Below, piece after piece: positions 26,506 to 36,132 of a stretch of DNA of 64,000 bases. A model generated the notes under the pieces. It was given only the letters and a program-made list of their open reading frames with translations. It was not told the DNA's origin and did no database searches. The stretch lies in contig NZ_JBHSFP010000041.1 of assembly GCF_042654065.1 (NCBI RefSeq), positions 1-64,000 of the forward strand. The letters are read 5' to 3'. The stretch comes from Sphaerisporangium dianthi. GTDB taxonomy: Bacteria > Actinomycetota > Actinomycetes > Streptosporangiales > Streptosporangiaceae. Each line of letters begins with the position of its first letter. Position 1 is the first letter of the stretch. The translations under genes and the position numbers were made by a program.

Positions 26506-27495
26506 TCAGGCTTGGCGGGCGTAGGACGTGAGGCGATCGGCGAGCGCGATGACGAGGTCGCGTAGTTCATCGGGGCGCTCGATGACGAACGGCCGGTCGA
26601 GTGAGGCGAGTATCCGAGGCAACCAGTCGAGCTGCTGCGCCCGTAGCTGGACGCGCAGCCAGTGCTCGGCCGCCGGGTCCTTGTCTGCCGTGGGCTCGTG
26701 CTCCTCCAGGCTCGCGACGGTGGCGGGGAGGTGCGCGCGGATCTGCTCGACTGTCCCGTGGATCCGCAAGGTCACCTCGTGCCGGTACTCGGCCGTGGCG
26801 AATCCTGACAACACGCGCTGTGCCGGATCGGGACCCACGGGCTTTTCGAATGAGCCGGGCAGGGTCCGTGCGTCTGTGATGCGATCGAGCCGGAAGGTTC
26901 GGCCCTCGCCGATCTCGGGGTCCGTGCCCGTGACGTACCACCGGCCCGCATGGGCGACGATCCCGTACGCGTGCAGTGTGCGTTCGCTGCGCCGTCCGTC
27001 GCGGTCGGTGTAGCGGATCGAGACCGGTCGGCGGTGGCGCACCGCATCGGCGATGGTGAGCAGGAGCCCGGCGTCCGGGTGGTCCAACTCGCCGGGCTGA
27101 TCCGTGAAGGCGAGAGCTTCCAGGAGTGTGTCGAGCCGGCGGGCGATGTGCTTGGGCAGCACCCGCCGGATCTTCGCTGACGCCGTCTCGTTCGCCGTGC
27201 GCTCCGTCGTCGTCAGCCCTGCCCGGCGGCCGACGACCAGGCCGAGCAGCACGGCCAGCGCCTCGTCGTCGCTGAGCATGAGCGGAGGCAAGCGGTACCC
27301 GGGAGCCAGCCGGTACCCGCCGTAGCGGCCGCGCACCGACTCCACGGGCACGTCCAGGTCGATCAGCTGGTCCACATACCGCCGCACAGTGCGCCCTTCG
27401 ACGCCGAGACGGTCGGCGAGCTCGGCCACAGTCCGGGTGCCGCCCGACTGCAGCAGCTCCAGGAGTGTCAGCACGCGGCCGGTGGGTCGTGGCAT
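26506..27495 (-). CDS. YafY-type HTH/WYL-domain regulator
   Basis: 329 residues. An N-terminal DeoR-like helix-turn-helix (RTVAELADRLGVEGRTVRRY) is followed by a WYL domain (RTLHAYGIVAHAGRWYVTG) and a WCX-type C-terminus. WYL domains sense nucleic acids or small ligands. It is divergent from the VOC gene across 94 bp, and regulating that neighbour is the usual arrangement. No ribosome-binding site is obvious, and a TAGGCT box 6 bases before the ATG suggests a leaderless message. Confidence 0.88.
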   Translation of the reverse strand: MPRPTGRVLTLLELLQSGGTRTVAELADRLGVEGRTVRRYVDQLIDLDVPVESVRGRYGGYRLAPGYRLPPLMLSDDEALAVLLGLVVGRRAGLTTTERTANETASAKIRRVLPKHIARRLDTLLEALAFTDQPGELDHPDAGLLLTIADAVRHRRPVSIRYTDRDGRRSERTLHAYGIVAHAGRWYVTGTDPEIGEGRTFRLDRITDARTLPGSFEKPVGPDPAQRVLSGFATAEYRHEVTLRIHGTVEQIRAHLPATVASLEEHEPTADKDPAAEHWLRVQLRAQQLDWLPRILASLDRPFVIERPDELRDLVIALADRLTSYARQA

Positions 27496-27589
27496 GTTCG
27501 CAGCCTAACGCGAATACAGGACCGATTCTGTCCACTATTTCTCCTAGCCTGCGACGTGCACGCCTCCAGCAACAGCCAAGGAGATTCCC
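27496..27589. promoter_or_regulatory. Divergent promoter region of the WYL regulator and VOC gene
   Basis: Contains GGAC-N7-GTCC (27519-27533), a short inverted repeat centred between the two starts and a candidate operator. TAGGCT (minus) and TAGCCT (plus) are possible -10 boxes. The arms are only four bases, so support is weak. Confidence 0.35.
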
Positions 27590-27988
27590 ATGGACTTCGT
27601 CTCGATCCGCATCATCACCAGCGACGTCGCATGCCTCGTCGAGTTCTACGAGCGGGCTACAGGGATGCAGGCGATACGGGCCACCGAGGACTTCGCCGAA
27701 CTCAAGACCGCGGGCGCAACCCTCGCGATCGCCGGCACCCGCACCGTCCCGCTGTTCGCCGCGGGCTCTGCCCGCCCGGCGGACAATCACAGCGTGATCA
27801 TCGAGTTCCTCGTCGACGACGTGGACCGCGTTCACCAGAACCTGACCGGCTTCGTCACCGACTTCGTCAACGAGCCCACCACGATGCCCTGGGGCAACCG
27901 GTCGCTGTTGTTCCGCGACCCCGACGGCAACCTCGTCAACTTCTTCACCCCCGTCACCTCGGAGGCCATCGAAAAGTTCGCACGCTGA
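27590..27988 (+). CDS. VOC (glyoxalase/bleomycin-resistance fold) protein
   Basis: 132 residues with an AAGGAG site. A single paired beta-alpha-beta-beta-beta domain is visible: SIRIITSDVACLVEFYERAT at the start and RSLLFRDPDGNLVNFFTPV at the end, typical of VOC enzymes and binding proteins. Members range from lyases to antibiotic-binding resistance proteins, so the substrate cannot be named. It is divergent from the WYL regulator, which probably controls it. Confidence 0.85.
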   Translation: MDFVSIRIITSDVACLVEFYERATGMQAIRATEDFAELKTAGATLAIAGTRTVPLFAAGSARPADNHSVIIEFLVDDVDRVHQNLTGFVTDFVNEPTTMPWGNRSLLFRDPDGNLVNFFTPVTSEAIEKFAR

Positions 27989-28040
27989 CGCCACGCACAG
28001 CCGCTCACGCGGGTGGAACCAACGTGCTGAGACACCACGG

Positions 28041-29966
28041 CTAGAGCACGCGGTCGTGCCCCTCCGGGGGGCGCAGGCGGTTGAGGCGCAGGGCGAGCTG
28101 GATCTCCAGGGCGCGCTCGGGTGACTGCCAGCCGTCGCCGAGCAGCCTGCCCACCCGGTCCAGCCGCTGGGTGACGGTGTTGACGTGGATGTGCAGCCGC
28201 TCGGCGGTGCGCGACAGGCTGGAGCCGGTGCCGAAGTAGGTCTCCAGGGTCTGGACCAGCGCGGTCCCGCGCCGCCGGTCGTAGGTCAGGACCGGCCCGA
28301 TGGCGCCGTCCAGGAATCCGCCGACGTCGCGGTCGCGGCCGATCAGCAGGCCGACGAAGCCGAGCTCGTCACTGCCCGCCCCTTCGCCTTCACGTCCGAG
28401 CGCCAGCAGGGCCTCGGCGCAGCGCCGCGCTTCGCGGTAGGCGTCGGCGACGGCGGCCGGGCCGTGGACCGGGCCCGCCGCCCCGGCGGTGACGGGGGTG
28501 CCGAGCGAGGCGCCGAGTTCCTTGGCCACCCGCCGGGCCACCGCCGCGGGGTCCACGCCGGGCAGCAACAGGATGGTCTCCTCTCCCCTGGCGGCCACGA
28601 GCCCGTGGCGGGAGGCGGCGTCGGAGGCGGCCCAGAACGCCGTTCGCCGGGCCGACACCGGCTCCTCGGCGCGGTGCCGGGCGACGACCAGGATGTGCGG
28701 GGCGTCCAGGTCGACGCCGAGCAGCCGCGCCCGGCCGTGCAGGGCGTCGGAGTGGACGGCCCGGCCGGTGAGCAGGTCGTCCAGCAGTTCGCCCCGCACC
28801 CGGCCCTCGGCCGCGGCGGCGGTGCGGCGGAACAGCATGAGCAGCGCGGTGACCAGGGCGGCGCGTTCGAGGATCCGCTGGTCGGCGCCCGACACCTCGT
28901 CGGGGGTGCGCAGCACGAGCGTGCCGAGGTTCTCGGTCCCGGAGGCGACCGACGCCACCCACAGCTCGCCCCGCTGGACGGTGCGGCCGAGCCTGCGGGA
29001 GGCGGCGGCCGCGGCGGCGACCTCGGTCTCCTCCAGGTCGCCCGCCGAGCCGACCGCGGCCAGCCGCCGCCCGTCGGCGTCCAGCACGACGATGGCGCCG
29101 CCGAGGATGTCGGTGACCACGGCTGCGACGTCCTCGACCCCGCCGCCGCGCACGACCAGGCCGGTCATGCGGTCGTGGGCCTGGGCGGCGCGCTCGACGG
29201 AGGCGCTGTGCGCCTGCAGGAGCCGGTTGGCGGAGCTCAGCTCGCCGAGCGCCGTGCGGGTCTCCTCCAGCAGGCGCGCGTTGTCGAGGGCGACGGCTGC
29301 GTGCGCGGCCAGCGAGGCGAGCAGCGTCACCTCTTCCTGGGCGAAGGGGCGGGCGCTGCGGTTGGCGGCGAACAGCACGCCGATGATCTGCGCGCCGAGC
29401 CGCATCGGGACGCCGAGGATGGCGACCAGCGCCTCCTCCTTCACGGCGGTGTCGATGTGGGTGCGGTGGCGGAACCGCTCGTCGGAGACGTAGTCGGCGC
29501 TGGCGTAGGGGGTGCCGGTCTGGGCCACCAGGCCGCCGAGTCCGGCGCCCATGGGCAGCCGCAGCGCCCGGAACGCGGCCGACACCGACCCGTCGGTGAC
29601 CCTCATGTAGGTGTCGCCGCGGTCGGCGTCGTGCAGGGTCATGTAGGAGATGTCGGCGTGCAGCAGCCTGCGGGCACGGCGCACGATGGCCTCCAGCACG
29701 GCGCCGACGTCGCGCAGCCCCGCCAGGTCGCCGGCCGTCTCGAACAGCGCCGACAGCTCGGCCTCGCGGCGGGCCCGGTGCTCCAGCAGAGCGCGCACGC
29801 GCAGCGCGGCGAGCTTGGCCTGGTCCAGTTCGGCGAGCGTCTCGGGGGCGGCGCCGGCGGCGCGCGCCTCGACCAGCGGGGCCTCGAACTCCACCGGCGG
29901 AGCCTCGCGGGCGAGCAGGTCGAGAAAGACGGTGCAGCTCATGGGGTTCATTGTCCCCTTGATCAT
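28041..29966 (-). CDS. GAF-domain PucR/CdaR-type regulator
   Basis: 641 residues; the start could also be an ATG 5 or 8 codons later. A GAF domain covers roughly residues 75-235 (VGAVLEAIVRRARRLLHADI and MGAGLGGLVAQTGTPYA), a GGDEF-like central region follows, and a PucR helix-turn-helix is at the C-terminus (SLSRTAERLHIHVNTVTQRL). Regulators of this type sense small molecules and control catabolic operons. It is the last gene after the transporter and dehydrogenase genes on the same strand, 56 bp downstream of the latter, and is the probable regulator of that locus. Confidence 0.85.
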   Translation of the reverse strand: MIKGTMNPMSCTVFLDLLAREAPPVEFEAPLVEARAAGAAPETLAELDQAKLAALRVRALLEHRARREAELSALFETAGDLAGLRDVGAVLEAIVRRARRLLHADISYMTLHDADRGDTYMRVTDGSVSAAFRALRLPMGAGLGGLVAQTGTPYASADYVSDERFRHRTHIDTAVKEEALVAILGVPMRLGAQIIGVLFAANRSARPFAQEEVTLLASLAAHAAVALDNARLLEETRTALGELSSANRLLQAHSASVERAAQAHDRMTGLVVRGGGVEDVAAVVTDILGGAIVVLDADGRRLAAVGSAGDLEETEVAAAAAASRRLGRTVQRGELWVASVASGTENLGTLVLRTPDEVSGADQRILERAALVTALLMLFRRTAAAAEGRVRGELLDDLLTGRAVHSDALHGRARLLGVDLDAPHILVVARHRAEEPVSARRTAFWAASDAASRHGLVAARGEETILLLPGVDPAAVARRVAKELGASLGTPVTAGAAGPVHGPAAVADAYREARRCAEALLALGREGEGAGSDELGFVGLLIGRDRDVGGFLDGAIGPVLTYDRRRGTALVQTLETYFGTGSSLSRTAERLHIHVNTVTQRLDRVGRLLGDGWQSPERALEIQLALRLNRLRPPEGHDRVL

Positions 29967-30022
29967 GATAAATCCCCCGATGCGTCAGTCGGCGGCGATG
30001 CGGGCGCGGCTCCAGATCGCCC

Positions 30023-30808
30023 TCAGTGCGCCGTCCAGCCGCCGTCTATGGTCAGGGAGGTCCCGGTGATCATGGATGCCTGCGGCGAGCACAGGTAGGC
30101 GACGGCCTCGGCGACCTCCTCCGGCTCGATCAGCCGCCGGATGGCCGCCGGGGCCAGCATGATCCGCTCGACGACCTCCTCGGGCGCCAGGTCGTGCGCC
30201 CGCGCCTGGCCGGCGATCTGCTCCTCCACCAGCGGCGTGCGGACGTAGGCGGGGTTCACGCAGTTGGAGGTCACCCCGTGCGGGGCGCCCTCCAGGGCGA
30301 TCACCTTGGACATGCCCTCCAGGGCGTGCTTGGCGGTGACGTAGGCGACCTTGAACGGCGAGGCGCGCAGCCCGTGCACCGAGGAGATGTTGACCACCCG
30401 CCCCCAGTCCCGCTCGTACATGCCGGGCAGGACCCGCCTGAGGAGCCGGAACGGCGCCTCCACCATGATCTTCATCATGGCGGCGAAGATCTCGGGCGGG
30501 AAGTCGGGGATCGGCGCGACGTGCTGGAAGCCGGCGTTGTTGACCAGGATGTCCACCGCGCCGCAGTCGAGCGCGTCCACCGCGGCCATGTCGGTCAGGT
30601 CGGCGCCCAGCGCCACCCCGCCGATCTCGTTTGCGGCCTCGCGCGCCTCCCGCTCGCGGACGTCCAGTATGAGGACCTCCGCGCCCGCACCCGCCAGCCG
30701 CCGGGCGCAGGCCCGCCCGATGCCGCTGGCCCCGCCGGTCACCAGGGCCCGCCGGCCGGTCAGGTCCACCCCGGCCGGCCGCCCGGCGGTCACGCTCGTT
30801 GAAACCAC
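30023..30808 (-). CDS. 3-hydroxybutyrate dehydrogenase-like short-chain dehydrogenase
   Basis: 261 residues from a GTG at 30808 with AGGAG 8 bases upstream. SDR signatures: TGGASGIG (24-31), NNAG (90-93), ISS (141-143) and YVTAK (Tyr156, Lys160). The FQHVAPIPDFP segment after NNAG and the VNPAYVRTPLVEEQI substrate loop are typical of D-3-hydroxybutyrate dehydrogenase, which converts 3-hydroxybutyrate to acetoacetate with NAD. It sits between the Liv-type permease gene and a PucR regulator, consistent with import and oxidation of a hydroxy acid. Confidence 0.85.
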   Translation of the reverse strand: MVSTSVTAGRPAGVDLTGRRALVTGGASGIGRACARRLAGAGAEVLILDVREREAREAANEIGGVALGADLTDMAAVDALDCGAVDILVNNAGFQHVAPIPDFPPEIFAAMMKIMVEAPFRLLRRVLPGMYERDWGRVVNISSVHGLRASPFKVAYVTAKHALEGMSKVIALEGAPHGVTSNCVNPAYVRTPLVEEQIAGQARAHDLAPEEVVERIMLAPAAIRRLIEPEEVAEAVAYLCSPQASMITGTSLTIDGGWTAH

Positions 30809-30867
30809 AGCGAATGCTCCTAGATCTACGGGGATGCGGGGGCCGCCTCGAACCGAGCCGGCCGCGG

Positions 30868-31884
30868 TCACACCGGCGAGCCGACGCCCTGCGGCCGGGC
30901 GGCGGAGCCGTCCGGCGCGTCTCCGGGCGGCGGGTCCTGCGGCCCGCCGCCCGCGCGGGCGTGCAGCAGGTCGCGGGCCGTGCCCCAGACGCCGCGCCGG
31001 AAGACCAGCACGATGACCACGAAGATCGTGCCGGTGACGATGCCGATGCCCTCGAAGCCGGAGGTGACCAGGTAGTCGTTCAGCTCGACCACCAGGGCGG
31101 CGCCCAGCACCCCGCCCCATATCGTGCCGATGCCGCCGAGGACGACCATCATCACGGCCTGGCCCGAGGTGGTCCAGTACACGTTCTCCAGCGACGCGAA
31201 CCCGTGGCCGATGGCGAACAGCCCGCCGGCCAGGCCGGACAGCGCGGCCGACAGCACGAACGCCAGCAGCCGGTAGCGGTCCACCGGGTAGCCGAGCGCC
31301 TGCGCACGCGCCGGGTTGTCCCTGATCGAGGCGAGCACCCGGCCGAACGGCGAGCGCACGATGCGCCACACGGCGGCGAAACCGGCCAGCACCAGCGGCA
31401 GGCCCGCGTAGTAGAACACGAACGAGTCCGACAGGTCGAGGCCGAACAGCTCGCGCGGCACCCCCTGCAGGCCGTTCTCGCCGCCGGTCAGGTCGCGCCA
31501 CTGGTTGACCACGAAGTAGACCATCTGCGCGAACGCCAGGGTGACCATCGCGAAGTAGATGCCGCGCAGGCGCACCGACAGGTAGCCGATGGGCAGGGCG
31601 AGCACGGCGGCGAACGCCGCGCCGCCGAGCACCGCCACGGGGAAGGGCAGCCCGGTGCGCAGGGCGATGAGGCCCGCGACGTAGGCGGCGCCGCCCCAGA
31701 ATGCGGCGTGCCCGAACGACAGCAGCCCCGTGAAGCCGAGCAGCAGGTCCAGCGCGGCGGCGAACAGCGCCCAGCAGGCGATGTCCAGCGCGACCGGCGG
31801 ATAGACCATCCAGGGCAGGGCCAGGGCGAGCAGCAGCCCGGCGGCGAGCAGGAGGGGCCGGGCGGCGAGCCGGGAAAGGATCAC
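30868..31884 (-). CDS. livM: Branched-chain amino-acid-type ABC permease LivM
   Basis: 338 residues from a GTG at 31884 that overlaps the LivH stop (GTGA) and has GAGGAG upstream. About eight to nine hydrophobic helices are visible, with the family motif GLLSFGHAAFWGGAAYVAG near residue 50. The C-terminus is an extended polar Pro/Gly-rich tail. It forms the membrane channel with LivH. The importer type handles branched-chain amino acids but also many acids and amides; neighbours suggest a hydroxy acid here. Confidence 0.9.
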   Translation of the reverse strand: MILSRLAARPLLLAAGLLLALALPWMVYPPVALDIACWALFAAALDLLLGFTGLLSFGHAAFWGGAAYVAGLIALRTGLPFPVAVLGGAAFAAVLALPIGYLSVRLRGIYFAMVTLAFAQMVYFVVNQWRDLTGGENGLQGVPRELFGLDLSDSFVFYYAGLPLVLAGFAAVWRIVRSPFGRVLASIRDNPARAQALGYPVDRYRLLAFVLSAALSGLAGGLFAIGHGFASLENVYWTTSGQAVMMVVLGGIGTIWGGVLGAALVVELNDYLVTSGFEGIGIVTGTIFVVIVLVFRRGVWGTARDLLHARAGGGPQDPPPGDAPDGSAARPQGVGSPV

Positions 31885-32744
31885 GACGGCGACTCCTCGC
31901 GTCCGAACAGGCCGGCCGGGCGCCACAGCAGCACGGCCGCCATCAGGATGAACACCAGCGTCTGCGACAGCGCGGGCACGTAGAGGTTGCCCAGTGCCGA
32001 GACCAGCCCGATGGCGAACCCCGCCGCCACCGAGCCGAAGATCGAGCCGAGGCCGCCGATGACCACGACCGCGAAGACCGTGATGATCAGGTCGGAGCCC
32101 ATCAGCGGGTTGACCGCGCGCATCGGCGCGGCGAGCACCCCGGCGAAGCCGGCCAGCGCGACGCCGAAGCCGAACACGGGCGTGACCCAGCGCCCGACGT
32201 CGATGCCGAGCGCGCGGGTCAGCTCGGGCCGCTCGGTCGCCGCCCGCACGATCATGCCGACGCGGGTGCGGGTCAGCACCACCCAGACCGCCGCGCAGAC
32301 CACGAGCGAGACGGCCAGCACGAACACCTGGTAGGCGGGGTAGGTGAACAGCCCGAGGTCGACGGTGCCCGACAGCGCCTCAGGGCGCGGGTAGGGCCGG
32401 GACTGCACGCCGTACTCCCGCTTGACCAGGTCCTGCAGGATCAGGGCGAGCCCGAAGGTGAACAGGAAGTTGTACAGGGGGTCCAGCGGGGCGAGCCTGC
32501 GGATGAACAGCCGCTCCAGCAGCGTGCCCGCGAGGCCGAGCACGACGGGGACCGTCACCAGCGCGGCCCAGAAGTTCACGCCGAAGGAGTCGAGCACGAC
32601 GTAGGAACCGAACGCGCCGAGCATGTAGAAGGCACCGTGGGCGAAGTTGACCACGCCCAGCATGCCGAAGATGACGGCGAGGCCCAGCGCGAGCAGGGCG
32701 TAGAAGGCGCCTCCCACCAGGCCGTTGAACGCCTGTTGGAGCAC
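31881..32744 (-). CDS. livH: Branched-chain amino-acid-type ABC permease LivH
   Basis: 287 residues from a GTG with GGAGG 5 bases upstream. Multiple membrane helices and the signature FGMLGVVNFAHGAFYMLGAF near residue 25 place it in the LivH family. It overlaps livM by 4 bases and follows the binding-protein gene by 63 bp, so the four transporter components share an operon. Confidence 0.92.
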   Translation of the reverse strand: MLQQAFNGLVGGAFYALLALGLAVIFGMLGVVNFAHGAFYMLGAFGSYVVLDSFGVNFWAALVTVPVVLGLAGTLLERLFIRRLAPLDPLYNFLFTFGLALILQDLVKREYGVQSRPYPRPEALSGTVDLGLFTYPAYQVFVLAVSLVVCAAVWVVLTRTRVGMIVRAATERPELTRALGIDVGRWVTPVFGFGVALAGFAGVLAAPMRAVNPLMGSDLIITVFAVVVIGGLGSIFGSVAAGFAIGLVSALGNLYVPALSQTLVFILMAAVLLWRPAGLFGREESPS

Positions 32745-32807
32745 GGTGACCTCCAGGGGGACGGTGGCGGGGCGCCGGCCGGGACGGGCCGGCGCGCCCG
32801 CCGGGGA

Positions 32808-34052
32808 TCAGAGCTTGCAGGCGGCGCCGGCCGGCTGGAACGCCTGGTCGGCCGGAATGGTGCTGAGGATCTTCTCGTAGTCCCAGGGCTCCTTGACCTC
32901 GCTGGACGGCTTGACCTGGGCCAGCGAGACGTCGTGCAGCAGCAGGTGGTCCTCGGCGCGGATGGTCGCGTTCTTGGCGAAGGCGTCCTCGAACTTGTAG
33001 CCCTCGAGCTGCTTGACCACCGCGTCGGAGCCGTCGGTGCCGGCCCGCTGCACGGCCTCCAGGTACTGGGTGGCGGCGGAGTAGTTGGCGGCGTTGGGGA
33101 AGCTCGGCCGCTTGTTCGCCTTCGCCTGGAACTTGTCGGCCCAGGCGCGGTTCTCCGGCGAGGCGTTCCAGTACCAGGCGTCGGTGAACTTCGTGCCGGC
33201 CAGCGCGTCCGGGCCGAGGGAGTGGATGTCGGTGATGAACATCAGCCCGACGGCCAGCCCGATGCCCTTGTCGCGCAGCTTGTACTCGTTGTACTGCTTC
33301 ACCAGGTTGACCAGGTCACCGCCCGCCTGCATGGTGCCCAGCACCTCCGGCTTGGGGCTCAGCCCCGGGGCCTTCAGCAGGAAGGTGGAGAAGTTGTCGT
33401 TCGGGAACGGCGCGGGGTCGCTCTGGACGACCTTCCCGCCCGCGCCCTCGACGGCCGCGGTGAAGTTCTTCTGCATGTCCTGGCCGAACGCGTAGTCCGG
33501 GTAGACGATGTACCAGTTCTTCGAGCCGTCCTTGGTCACCGTGTCGCCGGTGCCGTGGGCCAGCATGTAGGTGTTGTAGCCATAGTGGAAGGTGTACTTG
33601 TTGCACTGGGCGCCCTCCAGCTCGGTGGTGGCGGCGCCGATGTCCATGAAGATCTTCTTCTTGCTCTTGGCGATGCCCGCCACGGCCAGCGCCGCCGCCG
33701 AGGACGGCACGTCCAGGACGACGTCGGCGTGCCGGCGGTCGTAGAGTTCCTGCGCCTTGGAGTTGGCCACCTCCGGCTTGTTCTGGTGGTCGGCCGACAC
33801 CACCTCGATGTCCTTGGCCACCGCCTTGTCGCCGTACTTGGCCTTGTAGTCCTCGACGGCCATCTCGACGGCGGTGACGCTGCTCTTGCCCGACAGGTCG
33901 GCGTAGATCGCCGACTGGTCGTTCAGCACGGCGAGCACGACCTTGCCGTCGCTGATCTTCTCCGCGCTCCCCCCGCTGCCGGGTCCGCCCGCGCAGCCGG
34001 CGAGCGTGGCTCCCGCCGCGACCAGGGCGGCGGCTCGGCCCAGAGCTTTCAT
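32808..34052 (-). CDS. Liv-type substrate-binding lipoprotein
   Basis: 414 residues with AGGAGA upstream of the ATG at 34052. A lipoprotein signal peptide ends in LAGC, with lipidation at about Cys20. The mature protein is a type I periplasmic-binding fold (VVLAVLNDQSAIYADLSG, VDYKAKYGDKAVAKDIEVVS-like lead, and YPDYAFGQDMQKNF). It captures the ligand outside the cell for the LivHMGF importer. Sequences of this kind are common beside hydroxy-acid and aromatic catabolic genes; the actual ligand is inferred from the nearby dehydrogenase and esterase. Confidence 0.9.
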   Translation of the reverse strand: MKALGRAAALVAAGATLAGCAGGPGSGGSAEKISDGKVVLAVLNDQSAIYADLSGKSSVTAVEMAVEDYKAKYGDKAVAKDIEVVSADHQNKPEVANSKAQELYDRRHADVVLDVPSSAAALAVAGIAKSKKKIFMDIGAATTELEGAQCNKYTFHYGYNTYMLAHGTGDTVTKDGSKNWYIVYPDYAFGQDMQKNFTAAVEGAGGKVVQSDPAPFPNDNFSTFLLKAPGLSPKPEVLGTMQAGGDLVNLVKQYNEYKLRDKGIGLAVGLMFITDIHSLGPDALAGTKFTDAWYWNASPENRAWADKFQAKANKRPSFPNAANYSAATQYLEAVQRAGTDGSDAVVKQLEGYKFEDAFAKNATIRAEDHLLLHDVSLAQVKPSSEVKEPWDYEKILSTIPADQAFQPAGAACKL

Positions 34053-34218
34053 GTTTTCTCTCCTGTAGGTCATTTCCGGGGCGTTGGAACTCCGGGGGGT
34101 GCGGAACCCGGGTGTCACTCCGGGGGACGTGCGGCCGGGGCCGCGCGCGGGAGCGCGGGGGCTCCGGCGCGGCGTCCGGTGTGCGGCCGTGGCCGGGGCG
34201 CCGGGCGGCGGGCCCGGG

Positions 34219-34935
34219 TCAGATGCCGAGGTAGCCGAGCAGCTCGTGCTCACGGGTGCGCATCTCGTCGTTGTCCAGCGACTCGACGACCCGTCCCTCG
34301 GCGAGCAGGTAGTGACGGTCGGCCACCGTCAGGGCGAAGTGCACGTTCTGCTCGATCAGCAGCACGGTCGTCCCCTGCCGCCTCACCTCGCGCAGGATGT
34401 CGCCGATCTGCTGGACGATCAGCGGCGACAGGCCCTCGGTCGGCTCGTCGCACAGCAGCAGCCGCGCCCCCATGCGCAGCACCCGCGCCAGCGCGAGCAT
34501 CTGCTGCTCGCCGCCCGACAGCTTGGTGCCGGGGAACGCGCGCCGCTCGGCGAGCCGGGGGAAGGTCTCGTAGACCCGCGACAGCGGCCAGGGGTCGGGG
34601 CCGACGCGGGGCGGCAGGGTGAGGTTCTCCTCGACGGTCAGCGTGGAGTACACCCCCCGGTCGTCGGGGACGTAGCCGAGGCCCTGGCGGGCCCGCCGGT
34701 GGGCGGGCAGCCGGGTGATCTCCTCGCCTCGGAAGGAGACGCTGCCGGAGCAGCGTCCTTGCAGGCCCATGAGGCAGCGCAGCAGTGTGGTCTTCCCCGC
34801 GCCGTTGCGGCCGACGAGCGTGACGATCTCGCCCTCCCCCACCCGCAGGGACACCTCGCGCAGCGCCTGCGCCTCTCCGTACCAGGCCGACAGGCCGTCG
34901 ACGGCCAGCAGGGAGGTGGTGTCAGTCCTCGGCAT
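34219..34935 (-). CDS. livF: Liv-type ABC ATPase LivF
   Basis: 238 residues. Walker A is GRNGAGKTT (about residues 43-51), the signature is LSGGEQQMLALAR, and Walker B is LLLCDEPTEGLSP, all diagnostic of LivF. The start overlaps the LivG stop by 14 bases. It powers import with LivG. Confidence 0.92.
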   Translation of the reverse strand: MPRTDTTSLLAVDGLSAWYGEAQALREVSLRVGEGEIVTLVGRNGAGKTTLLRCLMGLQGRCSGSVSFRGEEITRLPAHRRARQGLGYVPDDRGVYSTLTVEENLTLPPRVGPDPWPLSRVYETFPRLAERRAFPGTKLSGGEQQMLALARVLRMGARLLLCDEPTEGLSPLIVQQIGDILREVRRQGTTVLLIEQNVHFALTVADRHYLLAEGRVVESLDNDEMRTREHELLGYLGI

Positions 34936-35680
34936 GGGGGTCTCCCAGGTAGGCGCTGATGACCCGTGGGTCGTGGCGGATCTCGGCGTAGGGCCCTTCG
35001 ACGAGCACGCGCCCGCTCTGCAGGACGGTCACCCGGTCGGCCAGGCTGGAGACGACGCTCATGTTGTGCTCGACCATGACGACGGTGCGCCCGGCGCGGA
35101 CCTTCCTGACCAGTTCCACGGTGCGGTCGATGTCCTCGACGCCCATGCCCGCGGTGGGCTCGTCCAGCAGCAGCACGCGAGGGTCGAGCGCGAGGGCCAG
35201 GGCCAGTTCCAGCGCCCGCTTGTGGCCGTAGGCCAGGGTGCCCGCCGGGGTGGCGGCGTGCGCCGTCAGCCCGACCTGGTCGAGCAGTTCGGCCGCGCGG
35301 CCGGCGTACCGGCCGAGCAGGCGGTCCGAGCGCCAGAAGCGCCAGGTGATCCCGGTGGCGCCCGCCAGAGCCAGCTCGACGTGCTCGCGCGGGGTCATCT
35401 GCGGGAACAGGCTGGTGATCTGGAAGGACCTGGCGACGCCGAGGCGGGCCACCTGTTCTGGACGCCTGCCGGTCAGGTCGCGGTCGCCGAGCATGACGCG
35501 GCCCGCGCTGGGCGAAAGGAAGCCGGTCAGCAGGTTGAACAGCGTGGTCTTGCCGGCGCCGTTGGGCCCCACCAGCGCGTGGACGCTGCCCTCGGCGATG
35601 TCCAGGTCCACCCCGTCGACGGCGCGGAAGCCCCGGAACTCCTTGGCCAGGCCCTGCGCCCGCAGGACGGGACCGTCCAT
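34922..35680 (-). CDS. livG: Liv-type ABC ATPase LivG, first gene of the transporter operon
   Basis: 252 residues. Walker A is GPNGAGKTT near residue 39, the LivG-typical ARSFQITSLFP follows, and Walker B is VLLLDEPTAGMG. The signature region reads LAYGHKRALELA in place of LSGGQ, as is usual for LivG. The operon order is livG, livF, binding protein, livH, livM, dehydrogenase, regulator. Confidence 0.92.
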   Translation of the reverse strand: MDGPVLRAQGLAKEFRGFRAVDGVDLDIAEGSVHALVGPNGAGKTTLFNLLTGFLSPSAGRVMLGDRDLTGRRPEQVARLGVARSFQITSLFPQMTPREHVELALAGATGITWRFWRSDRLLGRYAGRAAELLDQVGLTAHAATPAGTLAYGHKRALELALALALDPRVLLLDEPTAGMGVEDIDRTVELVRKVRAGRTVVMVEHNMSVVSSLADRVTVLQSGRVLVEGPYAEIRHDPRVISAYLGDPHAED

Positions 35681-36132
35681 CTGGCTCTCCTCCTCGTCGT
35701 CTCGATCCGGCGTCGCCGCCCTCGTCCCGGCCGTGCGCGGTGTTACCCGCGGATGACCTTGCCGTTAACGGACGAAGTCGTTGTGACGCGGAACACTAAG
35801 TGAGCCGGGCAGGCCGTTCCATGTGGGCCGGGCACACAATCCGCGGCGGCCGGGTGGGGCCTGGTCGTGTTTCCCGCAGCTCACAGCGCATGCCACGGGG
35901 GCGGGAGCGCGCCTGTGTGGGGCCGCCACGTACGAAGTCCGCCCCCGGGGGCGGCGGGCCCGCCGCCGATGGCGTCCCGCCCGGCCTCGCGCGGCGCGCG
36001 CCATGGCGGCGGCGGACATGAGCGGCCGGCCGATTGTGGGTGCGGCGGACGTGGCCGGGCTCACAGCGGATGAGCACCATGGCGGACACCGCTCGGGCGC
36101 CGCGTCGCCCGTCACTGTGTGAGGAGCCCCCC
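35681..36132. other. Divergent intergenic region between livG and the esterase
   Basis: 450 bp with no supported gene. Both operons must be transcribed outward from it, so it should hold the control sites for the hydroxy-acid locus. No strong inverted repeat was recognised. Overlapping frames here lack coding character. Confidence 0.5.

Noticed and set aside
28185..30098. 637-residue frame opposite the PucR-type regulator
   Set aside because: Antisense shadow of a gene with clear GAF and helix-turn-helix domains.
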